A stretch of DNA of 64,000 nucleotides from Mucilaginibacter sp. MD40 (GCF_002288635.1 NZ_NRSW01000001.1:946046-1010045), one strand, 5' to 3'; numbered from the stretch's first letter, positions 32,432-42,131 are shown. The notes: a model not told the origin generated them from the letters alone. A program made the numbers and translations.

Positions 32432-33634
32432 ATGGAAAACTTGCTTGCAAGCAATATAGCCGATACTTTCTTAACCCAATTACAGTGTCCGCAGTGCGGT
32501 GCTGTGTACGCTGCATCTGATCTCAATACGGTGTGCAGAACTGAGGGCTGCCACAGCACCCTTTTTGCCCATTATAATACCACTGTACATTTTGACAAAA
32601 GCGTGCTGAGGTTGCGCCCTGCCAATATGTGGCGTTACCGGGAAATTCTGCCGGTAACTAACCCTGCAAATATAGTGACGCTGGGAGAGGGCTTCACCCC
32701 GATAATACCAATAGTCAATTCCCCAAATGTAACGGAGGGAAACGAGTTGCTCATTAAAAATGAGGCAGGCAATCCTACAGGATCCTTTAAAGCCAGAGGG
32801 ATAAGCATGGCGGTGTCAAAAGCGAAGGAACTGGGAGTAAAAACCATTGCTATACCCACTGCGGGGAACGCAGGAGGGGCCTTGTCGGCCTACGCGGCAA
32901 GGGCGGGCATAAAGGCAGTAGTGTATATGCCCCAATTAACACCCGCTTTATTTAAAGATGAATGCCGTTTATACGGGGCTGATTTAGTTGAGGTAGACGG
33001 TAATATTAGCGACTGCGGCAAACTGATCCACGATCAGGCGGCAGAAAAGGGCTGGTTTCCCATATCAACCCTACGTGAACCCTATCGCCTGGAGGGTAAG
33101 AAGACAATGGGTTATGAAATTGCTGAACAACTGAACTGGCAACTGCCAGATGTTATATGTTACCCCACTGGCGGCGGTACAGGCCTTATTGGTATATGGA
33201 AAGCATTTGATGAGATGGAGCAGCTGGGCTGGATAGGCTCTGAACGCCCGCGCATGGTAGCCGTACAGTCTGAAAGCTGTAATGGAATAGTGAATGCCAT
33301 TGACAACAACAGCGACAGTGCCAGTTTTATTGATGGTGGCTTCACCATAGCCAATGGGTTAAGGGTGCCTAAATCTTACGCTGATAGGATCATCATTAAG
33401 GTGCTGAGAGAAAGCCGGGGAACAGCTATAGCTATTAGCGACAGGGAGATGCAAGCAGGAGTAAGGGAACTGGCTATAAATGAAGGCCTATTTGTGGCAC
33501 CGGAAGGCGCGGCTTTATGGCAGGCATATAAAAAGTTAAAGGCCTCGGGATGGATTAATTATGGCGAGCGTGTTGTACTGGTTAACACGGGCAGCGGCTA
33601 TAAATACCTGGAAAACATTGACAGGCACTGGTAA
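32432..33634 (+). CDS. thrC: Threonine synthase
   Basis: 400 residues. A PLP enzyme converting O-phosphohomoserine to threonine. The N-terminal zinc-ribbon-like part (LQCPQCGAVYAASDLNTVC) is seen in archaeal-type threonine synthases. The PLP lysine lies in NEAGNPTGSFKARG, and the phosphate-binding loops are PTAGNAGGALSAY and PTGGGTGL. SSFKxRG rather than a cystathionine synthase motif, and the length, support ThrC over other fold-type II enzymes. Start ATG at 32432. It is a single gene, without the usual thrAB neighbours. Confidence 0.87.
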   Translation: MENLLASNIADTFLTQLQCPQCGAVYAASDLNTVCRTEGCHSTLFAHYNTTVHFDKSVLRLRPANMWRYREILPVTNPANIVTLGEGFTPIIPIVNSPNVTEGNELLIKNEAGNPTGSFKARGISMAVSKAKELGVKTIAIPTAGNAGGALSAYAARAGIKAVVYMPQLTPALFKDECRLYGADLVEVDGNISDCGKLIHDQAAEKGWFPISTLREPYRLEGKKTMGYEIAEQLNWQLPDVICYPTGGGTGLIGIWKAFDEMEQLGWIGSERPRMVAVQSESCNGIVNAIDNNSDSASFIDGGFTIANGLRVPKSYADRIIIKVLRESRGTAIAISDREMQAGVRELAINEGLFVAPEGAALWQAYKKLKASGWINYGERVVLVNTGSGYKYLENIDRHW

Positions 33635-33769
33635 ATCTCTCCCTGTATATTGTCGTTATCGGCCCTTGTCTCAGGTATTTTACCACCTTATATTTACTTC
33701 TACAGGCTGTTATTGAGTTGCATTAATAGCTTGCCTTTTTGAATGGTTAAATAAATTAAAGTACTTATT

Positions 33770-34156
33770 ATGCTTAAAGAATCAAAGGCGTTTAGCGGCT
33801 TCTCTGTAGATGATATTGGCGCGGCCGAAAAGTTTTACGGGCAAACGCTCGGACTTGAAGTTACAAGAGATAGTGAAATGGATGGCATACTTTATCTGAA
33901 AATAGCGGGCAATAACAATCACACATTAATTTATAACAAACCCAATCATCAGCCAGCTACTTACACTATTTTAAACTTTCCGGTAAGCGATATTCTATCT
34001 GCTGTTCGGGGACTAAAGGAGCGCGGAGTACAGTTCGAGAGCTATAATGGTGAGTATATTAAAACAGATGAAGATAACATTCAACGTGGAGGAGGGCCGT
34101 TAATTTCATGGTTTAAGGATCCCGCCGGAAATTTCCTTTCTGTAATACAAATCTGA
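33770..34156 (+). CDS. VOC-superfamily (glyoxalase-like) protein
   Basis: 128 residues with the paired beta-alpha-beta-beta-beta fold of the vicinal-oxygen-chelate family: [24 protein letters not shown] at the start and [16 protein letters not shown] at the end. The canonical metal His of the first repeat is not obvious, so catalytic activity is uncertain. It is a single gene between thrC and ligD. Confidence 0.82.
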   Translation: MLKESKAFSGFSVDDIGAAEKFYGQTLGLEVTRDSEMDGILYLKIAGNNNHTLIYNKPNHQPATYTILNFPVSDILSAVRGLKERGVQFESYNGEYIKTDEDNIQRGGGPLISWFKDPAGNFLSVIQI

Positions 34157-34179
34157 TAGGGTTGACTTCTCCTATTGGT

Positions 34180-34187
34180 TAAATTTG
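34180..34187 (+). promoter_or_regulatory. Candidate -7 box of ligD
   Basis: TAAATTTG fits TAnnTTTG, 81 bases before the ligD ATG. TTG at 34162 lies 15 bases upstream, slightly short for a -33 box. Confidence 0.4.
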
Positions 34188-34268
34188 TAAAACCATCGGT
34201 TGTTGTCGCATGTTGTTATAGGCATGCTGGCTTTGCCCCGTAGCCGCTAAAAACCATAACAACCACCC

Positions 34269-36998
34269 ATGAGCCTGAAAAAATATGCTGAAAAGCGGGA
34301 TTTTAATAAAACCGCTGAACCTCAAGCCGGTAAAAGTAAGGACAAAAACAAACTCATGTTTGTAGTTCAAAAGCACGATGCGTCTCACTTGCATTACGAT
34401 TTTAGGCTGGAGATGGATAGCGTGCTTAAAAGCTGGGCTGTACCTAAGGGCCCATCTCTCGATCCTAAAAATAAGCGGTTGGCGATGATGGTGGAAGATC
34501 ATCCGTTTGACTACCGTAATTTTGAAGGTATCATTCCGCAAGGTGAATATGGCGGCGGTACAGTGATTGTTTGGGACCAGGGGACTTATGAACCAATTGA
34601 AGAAATAAAGGGGAAAAAAGCTCAGGAGAAGCACCTTTTAAAGCAATTAAAAACAGGTTCGCTTAAAGTTAAACTTCATGGCGAAAAACTGGAGGGCGAG
34701 TTTGCCCTGGTAAAAACCCATGGCATGGGCGAAAATGGATGGCTGCTGATCAAGCATAAGGACGAATTTGCCTCCGGTAAAGACATTACTAAAGAAGATA
34801 AATCTGTATTGTCTGGCAAAACCATTGCCGCCATGGAAAAAACTGGAGACAAGGTGTGGACTGAGGGAGGGGAGCACGAGCTAAAAAAGGAAGTAAAAAA
34901 ATCCCCATCAAAAAAAAAGACAACGCCATCGAAAGCAGATGATGCTATTGAAGAAATGGCCAATGAGCAACCCGAGGAAAACATTGATACAGCAGCCATA
35001 CTTAAAAAAGCACCCCAAAGCAAAACTCCTACAGGTATAAAACCGATGTTAGCTACACTGGTTAATGAGCCCTTTGATGACCCTGACTGGATATACGAGA
35101 TAAAGTGGGATGGTTACAGGGCTCTATCATTCATTAACAAAGGCCAGGTAGAGATTTTTTCACGTAATAACAAAAGCTTTAATGAAAAATATTACCCGCT
35201 TGCGCGTTTATTGGCAGGGTGGGACATCAATGCGGTGGTTGATGGTGAGATCTTGGTTTTAAACGACAAAGGCGTATCAGATTTTGGAGCCCTGCAAAAC
35301 TGGCGTAGTGAAGCTGACGGTGAACTGGTGTACTATATATTTGATATTTTATGGTACAATGGCAAAGACCTTACGAGCCTGCCGCTTAGCCAAAGGCAGG
35401 CCATACTAAAAGAAGTTATTCCGGATAATGACGACCGGGTACGCCTGAGCCAGACTTTTAAAGCCAACGGTACGGAGTTTTTTGAGGCTGCCCGCAAAAT
35501 TGGCCTTGAAGGTATTATGGCTAAAAAGGCAAGCAGCACTTACATACCTGATAGCCGCTCAAAAGAATGGCTTAAAATAAAGATCAACAAAAGGCAGGAG
35601 GTAGTAATAGGCGGCTTTACGCGTAATGAGGGCACATCTAAACAATTTAGCTCATTGTTGCTGGGTGTTTACGAGGGAGATAAGTTGCAATATGTAGGGA
35701 AAGTAGGTACTGGCTTTTCTGATAAGCTGCAAAAGGAAATGATGGGGTTGTTTAAGCCATTAATCGTAAACGATAGCCCGTTTGGATTTGAGCCCGATGT
35801 CAATAAACCATCCCGTTTTCGCCCTAATCCGCCTAAAGCAAAGGCTACATGGCTAAAGCCCGAACTGGTATGTGAGATCAGTTTTGCTGAAGTAACCAGC
35901 GATGGCGTTTTCAGGCACCCCTCATTTGAAGGTATGCGGGTTGATAAAAAAGCCAAGGACGTAGTACGTGAAATTGCCGGCGAAACCGATGAAATTGTAG
36001 AACACTCAACCGAAAATGAAAAAGAGGAGAAATTGGTAAAAGCACCTTCAGCAAATACCAAACGCACGCTTCTAAACCCTAACGAAGAAACACAGGTAAA
36101 AAAAATATGCGGACACGACCTTAAGTTTACCCACCTCAGTAAAGTGTACTGGCCAGCCGAGGGGATTACCAAGCGGGACATGTTCAATTATTATTACCAG
36201 ATCGCTGAGTACATATTACCCTATTTAAAAGACAGGCCCCAGTCACTCAACCGTTTCCCGAATGGTATAAAAGGTTCAAGTTTTTACCAGAAAGATGTGA
36301 AAGGGAAATCGCCCGACTGGGTACGCACTTTCCCGTATACTACCAGCGACGGCGAGCATAAGGAATATTTGGTAGGGCATGATGAGGCAACACTTTTATG
36401 GATGGCATCGTTGGGTTGTATTGAAATGAACCCCTGGTTTAGCCGTATTAATGCACCTGATAATCCTGACTATTGCGTTATTGACCTTGACCCGGACAAA
36501 AATACCTTCGATCAGGTAATTAGCGCGGCGCAGGAAGTTAAAAAGGTTTTAGACGCTATTGATGTACCTGCATGCTGCAAAACATCCGGGTCTACAGGGA
36601 TGCACATCTATATACCGCTTGGCGCGAAATATGATTATGACCAATCGCAAATGTTTGCACGACTCATTGTAAACATTGTACATCAGCAGATTCCCGATTA
36701 TACCTCGCTTGAGCGTATGGTAAAAAACAGGGATGGTAAAATGTATCTTGATTTTTTACAGAACAGGCCCGGTGCTACTATAGCCGGCCCTTATTCGCTC
36801 AGGCCGAAACCTGGTGCTACAGTTTCTATGCCCTTACACTGGGATGAGCTAAAACCCGGACTTACCATGGAGCAATTTAATATTAAAAGTGCCGTTGAAC
36901 GTGCGCGTAGCGAAGGCGACTTATTTAAAGGAGTGCTTAATAAAGGAATAGACCTGTTAAAGACCATAGAAAAAGCCAAAAGCATATTTGATGTGTAA
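34269..36998 (+). CDS. ligD: DNA ligase D (NHEJ ligase-primase-phosphoesterase)
   Basis: 909 residues with three catalytic parts in the order PE - ligase - polymerase. The 3'-phosphoesterase domain (about 25-160) has KHDASHLHYDFRLEMD and PQGEYGGGTVIVWDQG. A Lys-rich linker (about 190-225) follows. The ATP-dependent ligase (about 255-530) has the nucleotidyl Lys K279 in EIKWDGYRAL. The archaeo-eukaryotic primase-type polymerase (about 610-905) has the YCVIDLDPD metal motif near 737 and HLSKVYWPAEGITKRDM at its start. It repairs double-strand breaks together with Ku. No ku gene is in the window. The 3' end overlaps a terminator hairpin. Confidence 0.95.
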   Translation: MSLKKYAEKRDFNKTAEPQAGKSKDKNKLMFVVQKHDASHLHYDFRLEMDSVLKSWAVPKGPSLDPKNKRLAMMVEDHPFDYRNFEGIIPQGEYGGGTVIVWDQGTYEPIEEIKGKKAQEKHLLKQLKTGSLKVKLHGEKLEGEFALVKTHGMGENGWLLIKHKDEFASGKDITKEDKSVLSGKTIAAMEKTGDKVWTEGGEHELKKEVKKSPSKKKTTPSKADDAIEEMANEQPEENIDTAAILKKAPQSKTPTGIKPMLATLVNEPFDDPDWIYEIKWDGYRALSFINKGQVEIFSRNNKSFNEKYYPLARLLAGWDINAVVDGEILVLNDKGVSDFGALQNWRSEADGELVYYIFDILWYNGKDLTSLPLSQRQAILKEVIPDNDDRVRLSQTFKANGTEFFEAARKIGLEGIMAKKASSTYIPDSRSKEWLKIKINKRQEVVIGGFTRNEGTSKQFSSLLLGVYEGDKLQYVGKVGTGFSDKLQKEMMGLFKPLIVNDSPFGFEPDVNKPSRFRPNPPKAKATWLKPELVCEISFAEVTSDGVFRHPSFEGMRVDKKAKDVVREIAGETDEIVEHSTENEKEEKLVKAPSANTKRTLLNPNEETQVKKICGHDLKFTHLSKVYWPAEGITKRDMFNYYYQIAEYILPYLKDRPQSLNRFPNGIKGSSFYQKDVKGKSPDWVRTFPYTTSDGEHKEYLVGHDEATLLWMASLGCIEMNPWFSRINAPDNPDYCVIDLDPDKNTFDQVISAAQEVKKVLDAIDVPACCKTSGSTGMHIYIPLGAKYDYDQSQMFARLIVNIVHQQIPDYTSLERMVKNRDGKMYLDFLQNRPGATIAGPYSLRPKPGATVSMPLHWDELKPGLTMEQFNIKSAVERARSEGDLFKGVLNKGIDLLKTIEKAKSIFDV

Positions 36999-37015
36999 TC
37001 AATAGCTTTTGGCTT
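36973..37015. terminator. Terminator overlapping the 3' end of ligD
   Basis: AAGCCAAAAGC (36973-36983) pairs perfectly with 37005-37015. A second inner stem TTGAT/ATCAA lies in the 21-base loop. It spans the ligD stop codon and serves the convergent pair ligD / response regulator. Confidence 0.7.
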
Positions 37016-37021
37016 CAGCCA

Positions 37022-37390
37022 TTATGCGGCGGCAATTTGCATTTTAACTTTATTGATCAGCGCCGTCATATCAAACGGTTTTTGCAGCACATCATCCGGG
37101 GCGCCATTTTGCGAAAGGGCATCTTCCAGATCATCTTCTCCAGAACAAATGATCACCGGCACGTCGCTTGTCTCTTTATTCATCTTCAGTACCTTGCAAA
37201 TATCTTTGCCGTTCAATCCCGGCATGCATGCATCCATTATTAACAAATCCGGGTGCTTGCCCTTAACTTCTTCAATCACACGTTCGCCATCATTTAGTGA
37301 GTAAACGTCATATCCGCAATTCTTAAGTATGTAACTCATTACTTCTACAATGAGTTCATTATCGTCAACAATTAATATTCTCTTTGCCAT
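37022..37390 (-). CDS. Single-domain response regulator
   Basis: 122 residues, a CheY-like receiver with no output domain. Acidic pocket D9-D10, phosphoacceptor D53 (LLIMDACMPGLNG), Ser in IICSGEDD and K104 in VLQKPF are all present. It may act by protein contact, for example in a phosphorelay. No kinase is adjacent. Confidence 0.92.
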   Translation of the reverse strand: MAKRILIVDDNELIVEVMSYILKNCGYDVYSLNDGERVIEEVKGKHPDLLIMDACMPGLNGKDICKVLKMNKETSDVPVIICSGEDDLEDALSQNGAPDDVLQKPFDMTALINKVKMQIAAA

Positions 37391-37466
37391 CTCTGTATCT
37401 TCCTCTACTACAGCCGCGTTGCAAAGCCTGTGCCGAATTATGCAGCAGGTTAAAAATTAACTTAAA

Positions 37467-37502
37467 AACAAAAGCGGGATAGTTATCTATCCCGCTTTTG
37501 TT
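37467..37502. terminator. Terminator after nitroreductase
   Basis: A 16-bp perfect stem, AACAAAAGCGGGATAG (37467-37482) with 37487-37502, loop TTAT. It follows the minus-strand nitroreductase and lies upstream of the response regulator. Confidence 0.92.
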
Positions 37503-37519
37503 AATGTGTGTATAATTAA

Positions 37520-38149
37520 TTAAACATGTATAAACAGTTCTTCCTTAGCCCGGCGTACTTTGGCTAATTGCGCGTAGTCATCGTCACTGGCACGAGAACC
37601 TACGGTAGTAATAACGGTTGCGGTTAAACCCTTTTCAGTCAAATTTAAAATATCATTATAACGCGCAGCATCAAAACCTTCCATAGGGCAGGCATCTATA
37701 CTTTGTTCAGATGCGGCGGCTAATAAAACGCCCAGTGCTATGTACGCCTGCTTTTGAGCCCATGTTGTGAGTTCCTCTTTTGTGCGACTATTGATGGTAC
37801 CAAGCACCATGCCTTCGAAACCGGCAAGGCTTTCACGCGGGATGTTACGTATAGCGGCAGTGCTATCCATGTATTTTTTTACAAAGTCTTCATTGATATT
37901 GGTTTCAACTGCGAAAACAATTAATTGAGAAGCATCTGTAATTTGAGTTTGTCCGTAGGATGCTTCTTTTAAACGCTCACGTACAATGGGGTCCTCAACT
38001 ACTAAAATGCGGTAAGGCTGCAACCCATATGAAGATGGCGCCAGCTGAATAGCGTCTAAAATATAACCTAATTTTTCGGAAGCAATTTTTTGAGTATTGT
38101 CGAATTTTTTGGTGGCATAGCGCCATTTTAATTTATCTACTAATGACAT
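37520..38149 (-). CDS. NfsB-like NAD(P)H nitroreductase
   Basis: 209 residues from the ATG at 38149 (MSLVDKLKWRYATKKFD). An in-frame ATG at 38197 would add 16 residues without homology to the family start. FMN-binding nitroreductase blocks are KWRYATKKFD, LDAIQLAPSSYGLQPYRILVV, YIALGVLLAAASEQSIDACPMEGFD and the C-terminal KVRRAKEELF. It reduces nitroaromatics, quinones or dihydropteridine using NAD(P)H, in the cytoplasm. Monocistronic. Confidence 0.92.
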   Translation of the reverse strand: MSLVDKLKWRYATKKFDNTQKIASEKLGYILDAIQLAPSSYGLQPYRILVVEDPIVRERLKEASYGQTQITDASQLIVFAVETNINEDFVKKYMDSTAAIRNIPRESLAGFEGMVLGTINSRTKEELTTWAQKQAYIALGVLLAAASEQSIDACPMEGFDAARYNDILNLTEKGLTATVITTVGSRASDDDYAQLAKVRRAKEELFIHV

Positions 38150-38238
38150 TTTTTTCTGATTTAATGGGACAAATATATATGTTGCAACATTCAACAACAG
38201 TCAGCCTATGGTAAGGTTTTATTTATTAGGCAATTAAA

Positions 38239-38628
38239 TCAAAATTCGTCAGCAGGAGAGGGCGTTTCAACGATATCGCTTTTAAATGAAATGTTTTTAT
38301 TCGCAATATCAATCACAAAGTTATAGTAGGAGTGTTGGTTAACATGGTCTTTTACTAAATCCTCGCAGCCAAAAGTAAGCTGCATATCATAACCAACCCT
38401 TAATCGTCCGCTCAATGTTTGCAGATCAAATGCAACAAGCGTAAACACCAGATTACTGATAGTTGATGGCCCGAATTTGGGCTTATTCTCATACTGCAAT
38501 GCAGATATTAATGAGGGATAAGCGCGGCTATTCGGATTAAATAAAGCCTCTATAAAGCATAGGATATCATCCGGGCCATCGGGCTTACTAAAACCAATCG
38601 GTAAAGCGATGTTAAATGATTGCTGCAT
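38239..38628 (-). CDS. Hypothetical protein, co-translated with GT51 gene
   Basis: 129 residues, soluble, with no motif I recognise. It contains PIGFSKPDGPDDILCFIEALFNPNSRAYPSL and a beta-rich C-terminal half (YDMQLTFGCEDL, YYNFVIDIANKNISF). Its ATG overlaps the glycosyltransferase stop by one base (TAATG), so it is probably co-translated with that enzyme. No function proposed. Confidence 0.75.
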   Translation of the reverse strand: MQQSFNIALPIGFSKPDGPDDILCFIEALFNPNSRAYPSLISALQYENKPKFGPSTISNLVFTLVAFDLQTLSGRLRVGYDMQLTFGCEDLVKDHVNQHSYYNFVIDIANKNISFKSDIVETPSPADEF

Positions 38629-40895
38629 TACGGCATCCGGTCTTTAAGTTCACGCTCCTTTTCTTTGCCTTCCTCTTTAAGCCGTTTTTTCTCGGCCTTT
38701 ATTTCTTTTTTGGTTTTACCGGCGGTATCTACATTGTCAATTTTGTATTTATATTCCGCTTTTACCTTCTCAATTTCCTGCTTAAGCCGGGCTTTAATAG
38801 CGTCGTTAGTTTCCTCAATCTTCTTTTCCATGGCTGCCTGCGCGGTATCTTTTTTACCAAACAAGCGCTGGAAGAAGTTGGGTTTCTTAGGTTCTTCAAA
38901 AACAGGCGTAACGCCTACGCCCGCGGCATCATCATCGTTATCGGCCTGGCGTATAAGGCTGTCTGCTGTGGCGGTATCAATCGGTGCTATCTGGCGGCGT
39001 AAGCCTTCGCGTAAGCGTACATTGTAAAACCCGTACGCGTTGCTATCCGGTTCGGTAAGCCCACGTTTAGCCATAAGGCGGCCAATAAGATTAAAATAAC
39101 CATGCAGCCGCTGCCTTAGGGTGCCGTCGGGTTCAAAAGCGTATAAGCCTGCTTTAGGGTTAGGCACTATACTGGCCAAAAAGATACTTTCGCCAAGCGT
39201 AAGCTCTGACGGCGCTTTGCCGAAATAATAATGTGATGCTTCTGAGATACCATATATACCACGGCCCCATTCAATAATGTTGAAGTAAACCTCCAGCATA
39301 CGGTTCTTACTCATAATGCGGTTGTTCTCAATCAGCCATACAATTAAGATCTCCTCGATTTTCCGTGACAGGGTTTTGTTGCGTGTTAAAAAGGCGTTCT
39401 TGATCAACTGCATGGATATGGTACTGCCGCCACGCTTAAATTTCTTTTCTTTAATATCCGTTATGAACGATTTGCGTATAGACTCATCAACAAAGCCCCG
39501 GTTGGTATAAAAAGAGGGGTCTTCGGCCGTCATTACCGCGTTGCGTAGGTTGGGCGAAATCTGGTTAAGGGGGGTAAATTCCGGGTTCTCCGGGCCAATA
39601 GTATGGGGTGGCATAGGCTTGCCCTTTTCATATGGCACATACACAAATGTTTTGTTGAGTTTGCCGAGATCAACCTTGCCGTATTTAAGTATCCTGAAAT
39701 CGTTACTCTTTTGCAGGGTTGAGTTAAAAACCATATCATCAATATGTGCCCAGTTGAGATACATATCCAGGCTGTAATTGAGCTTCCCGCTTACCTGTAT
39801 ACCCTCAAGAGATTCAAACATGCCTGTTGGGAACGAGTCGAAAACGTCCTGAGCGTTTTGCCAGTCGGTTTTAAACTTTACCTCGTAGATCTTTACCGGG
39901 TTTAGCGTGTATTTTATAAAAGGATGCGCAGAGAGCTTTTTAAGGTGAATAACCGACGAACTATCAAGTGATACAAAGTTGGACCCAACCACAAAATTGG
40001 CATCAATAGAGCCATTAGGAACTACAATATCCTGGGTAGATAGCCCCGGATGGTTAAGCAACAGGTTACGGATAGACCAATAGCCATTTATTTTGGTTTC
40101 GCCGCTGCTGTGGCTAACATTGCTGAGGCGTGTGGTAATGGTATCGAAATTAAGCTTCAATTTAAATTTCTTTTCTATCAGCGGCAACTCTACTTTTTTT
40201 CCCTCCGCATATAGGCGGATATCAATGTCTTTATCAGACGGCACCATTTTCCCATCCACATGCCAGGTAGATTCGCCTTTATTAACATTGATGGTAGAAT
40301 TAAGCTTTCCATTTTTGATGGAAGCCGTAGTGGTAAGCAAGGTAAGCGTAGTGCTGTCATCCCTAAAACTTGTCAGGAAATTTTTGAGCGAAAGGTTGTC
40401 CGGGATTTTATACAATACCTCGTTGATCAGCCTGTTGGAAACATCCGACAGATCAACTTTATGGCCGGTATCGGTTGTATCCTTCTTCTTTTTAAACAGG
40501 AAATCGAAGTTTTTTACACCTTTTACACTGGTAAGGTTAAGGTGCCCGTCCTGCAATACTACGTCGCCCAGTTTGATATTGCCAAAAATAAGCGGCAATA
40601 CTTTTACACTTACATCAAACCGTTTAACAGAAAATAGGCTGTCGCGCTGCTGAGGTACCACGCTGATATTCTCAAAGGCAACTGTGGCCATCCCGGTAAA
40701 GCGGGCCGAGCCTATTTTTACATCTAAATTATAATCCCGCTTGGCTTTTGCCGTAGCTTTGCTAATAGCTTTTTGCAAAAGCACCTCACGCTTGCTGTAG
40801 GCAACATACCCGCCAATGGCTATCATTACAACTAATACAGCAATAGTGATCAGGGCGATACGGATATATTTGGGGTTGATGTGAAAACGGCGCAT
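38628..40895 (-). CDS. AsmA-like / GT51 peptidoglycan glycosyltransferase fusion
   Basis: 755 residues from the ATG at 40895 (MRRFHINPKYIRI). The ATG at 40910 would lie upstream of the transcription start implied by the promoter. One membrane anchor (about 10-35) is followed by an AsmA/TamB-like repeat region (about 50-400: NLDVKIGSARFTGMATVAFENISVV, KLGDVVLQDGHLNLTSVKGV). A GT51 transglycosylase domain occupies about 440-640, with the catalytic Glu in TAEDPSFYTNRGF and the block RGGSTISMQLIKNAFLTRNKTLSRKIEEILIVWLIE. There is no transpeptidase. The C-terminus is Lys/Glu-rich (about 690-755). Predicted to polymerise lipid II at the inner membrane; the AsmA-like part is unusual for a GT51. Confidence 0.85.
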   Translation of the reverse strand: MRRFHINPKYIRIALITIAVLVVMIAIGGYVAYSKREVLLQKAISKATAKAKRDYNLDVKIGSARFTGMATVAFENISVVPQQRDSLFSVKRFDVSVKVLPLIFGNIKLGDVVLQDGHLNLTSVKGVKNFDFLFKKKKDTTDTGHKVDLSDVSNRLINEVLYKIPDNLSLKNFLTSFRDDSTTLTLLTTTASIKNGKLNSTINVNKGESTWHVDGKMVPSDKDIDIRLYAEGKKVELPLIEKKFKLKLNFDTITTRLSNVSHSSGETKINGYWSIRNLLLNHPGLSTQDIVVPNGSIDANFVVGSNFVSLDSSSVIHLKKLSAHPFIKYTLNPVKIYEVKFKTDWQNAQDVFDSFPTGMFESLEGIQVSGKLNYSLDMYLNWAHIDDMVFNSTLQKSNDFRILKYGKVDLGKLNKTFVYVPYEKGKPMPPHTIGPENPEFTPLNQISPNLRNAVMTAEDPSFYTNRGFVDESIRKSFITDIKEKKFKRGGSTISMQLIKNAFLTRNKTLSRKIEEILIVWLIENNRIMSKNRMLEVYFNIIEWGRGIYGISEASHYYFGKAPSELTLGESIFLASIVPNPKAGLYAFEPDGTLRQRLHGYFNLIGRLMAKRGLTEPDSNAYGFYNVRLREGLRRQIAPIDTATADSLIRQADNDDDAAGVGVTPVFEEPKKPNFFQRLFGKKDTAQAAMEKKIEETNDAIKARLKQEIEKVKAEYKYKIDNVDTAGKTKKEIKAEKKRLKEEGKEKERELKDRMP

Positions 40896-40910
40896 AGATG
40901 ATTTTTGCAT

Positions 40911-40941
40911 CAAAACTAAACTAAATATAATGTGCTGCAAA
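40911..40941 (-). promoter_or_regulatory. Consensus -33/-7 promoter of the GT51 gene
   Basis: On the minus strand TTTG (40941-40938), 19 bases, then TAGTTTTG (40918-40911). Both boxes and the spacing match the Bacteroidota housekeeping promoter. Transcription would begin near 40905, which favours the ATG at 40895. Confidence 0.7.
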
Positions 40942-40996
40942 CGGAAGCGATGAGCAAATTGTTTTCTTAACAAACGCAGGCTGCTACCTGTTTTCG

Positions 40997-41004
40997 TATT
41001 TTTG
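40997..41004 (+). promoter_or_regulatory. Candidate -7 box of mrp
   Basis: TATTTTTG, a TAnnTTTG match, ends 13 bases before the mrp ATG, implying a leader of only a few bases. No -33 box is recognised. Confidence 0.5.
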
Positions 41005-41017
41005 CAGTTAAATAAAT

Positions 41018-42106
41018 ATGGAAATCACCAAACAACAAGTACTACAAGCCCTTAGCCATGTTGAGGAGCCCGACCTGAAAAAAGACCTGGTTACCCTTAA
41101 CATGATCCAGGATATACATATTGATGGTAACAAATTGAGCTTTTCGGTAGTACTGACTACTCCGGCATGCCCCTTAAAAGGGCTGATCGAGAATGCCTGC
41201 CGTAATGCCATAGCCCACTTCATCAGTAAGGATATAGCGGTTACCGTGAACATGACCTCGCAGGTTACTACGCAACGTAATACCGGTGTACCCGGTGTTA
41301 AAAACATTATTGCGGTAGCCTCGGGCAAGGGTGGTGTGGGCAAATCAACCGTATCGGTGAACCTGGCCCTGGCGCTGTCAAAAGCGGGTGCTAAAGTGGG
41401 GTTAATTGATGCCGATATTTATGGCCCGTCCATCCCTATTATGTTTGGCCTGGAAGGCGCGCGCCCTATGGCCACACAGGAGAACGGCAAAACTCGGATT
41501 GAGCCTATTGAGAAGTACGGTATAAAGCTATTGTCAATAGGCTTCTTTACCGATCCTAACCAGCCCGTGCCATGGCGAGGGCCAATGGTATCAACAGCGG
41601 TTAAGCAGTTGTTTAACGATGCTGATTGGGGCGAACTGGATTACCTGGTTATCGACCTACCTCCCGGTACGGGAGATATACACATCACGGTTACCCAGAG
41701 CTTCCCTATTACAGGTGCTGTGGTTGTAACCACGCCGCAGAACGTAGCTCTTGCCGATGCTAAAAAAGGCATAGGCATGTTTATGATGGAAGCCATTAAC
41801 GTACCCGTGATGGGCATTGTTGAAAACATGGCTTACTTTACCCCGGCAGAACTGCCTGAAAATAAATATTATATTTTTGGTCAGGGCGGCGGGCAGAAAC
41901 TGGCCGCGCAGCTTGAGGTGCCATTTTTGGGCGAGATACCGCTGGTGAAGAGTATCAGCGATTCCGGCGATGCCGGTAAACCCATTGTGCTGGATGAAAC
42001 CAGCCCTATGAACCAGGCATTTATGCTGATGGCCGAACGTGTGGCACAACAGGTATCCATCATCAATGCCGAAAGAACGCATGTTTTAAATGCGGTAAAT
42101 AATTAA
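41018..42106 (+). CDS. mrp: Mrp/ApbC-family iron-sulfur cluster carrier ATPase
   Basis: 362 residues. The N-terminal DUF59/MIP18 domain (about 1-85) is followed by a SIMIBI NTPase with deviant Walker A GKGGVGKST (residues about 107-115), switch IDADIYGPSIPIMFG and LVIDLPPGTGD. The Cys pair of typical Mrp proteins (CxxC near 270-290) is not visible: the segment reads NMAYFTPAELPENKYYIFGQGGG. It binds and transfers Fe-S clusters. It is followed at 26 bases by a NifU-domain protein, a functional partner. Confidence 0.93.
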   Translation: MEITKQQVLQALSHVEEPDLKKDLVTLNMIQDIHIDGNKLSFSVVLTTPACPLKGLIENACRNAIAHFISKDIAVTVNMTSQVTTQRNTGVPGVKNIIAVASGKGGVGKSTVSVNLALALSKAGAKVGLIDADIYGPSIPIMFGLEGARPMATQENGKTRIEPIEKYGIKLLSIGFFTDPNQPVPWRGPMVSTAVKQLFNDADWGELDYLVIDLPPGTGDIHITVTQSFPITGAVVVTTPQNVALADAKKGIGMFMMEAINVPVMGIVENMAYFTPAELPENKYYIFGQGGGQKLAAQLEVPFLGEIPLVKSISDSGDAGKPIVLDETSPMNQAFMLMAERVAQQVSIINAERTHVLNAVNN

Positions 42107-42131
42107 TATCTTTACTTAAAAGTATATATAA

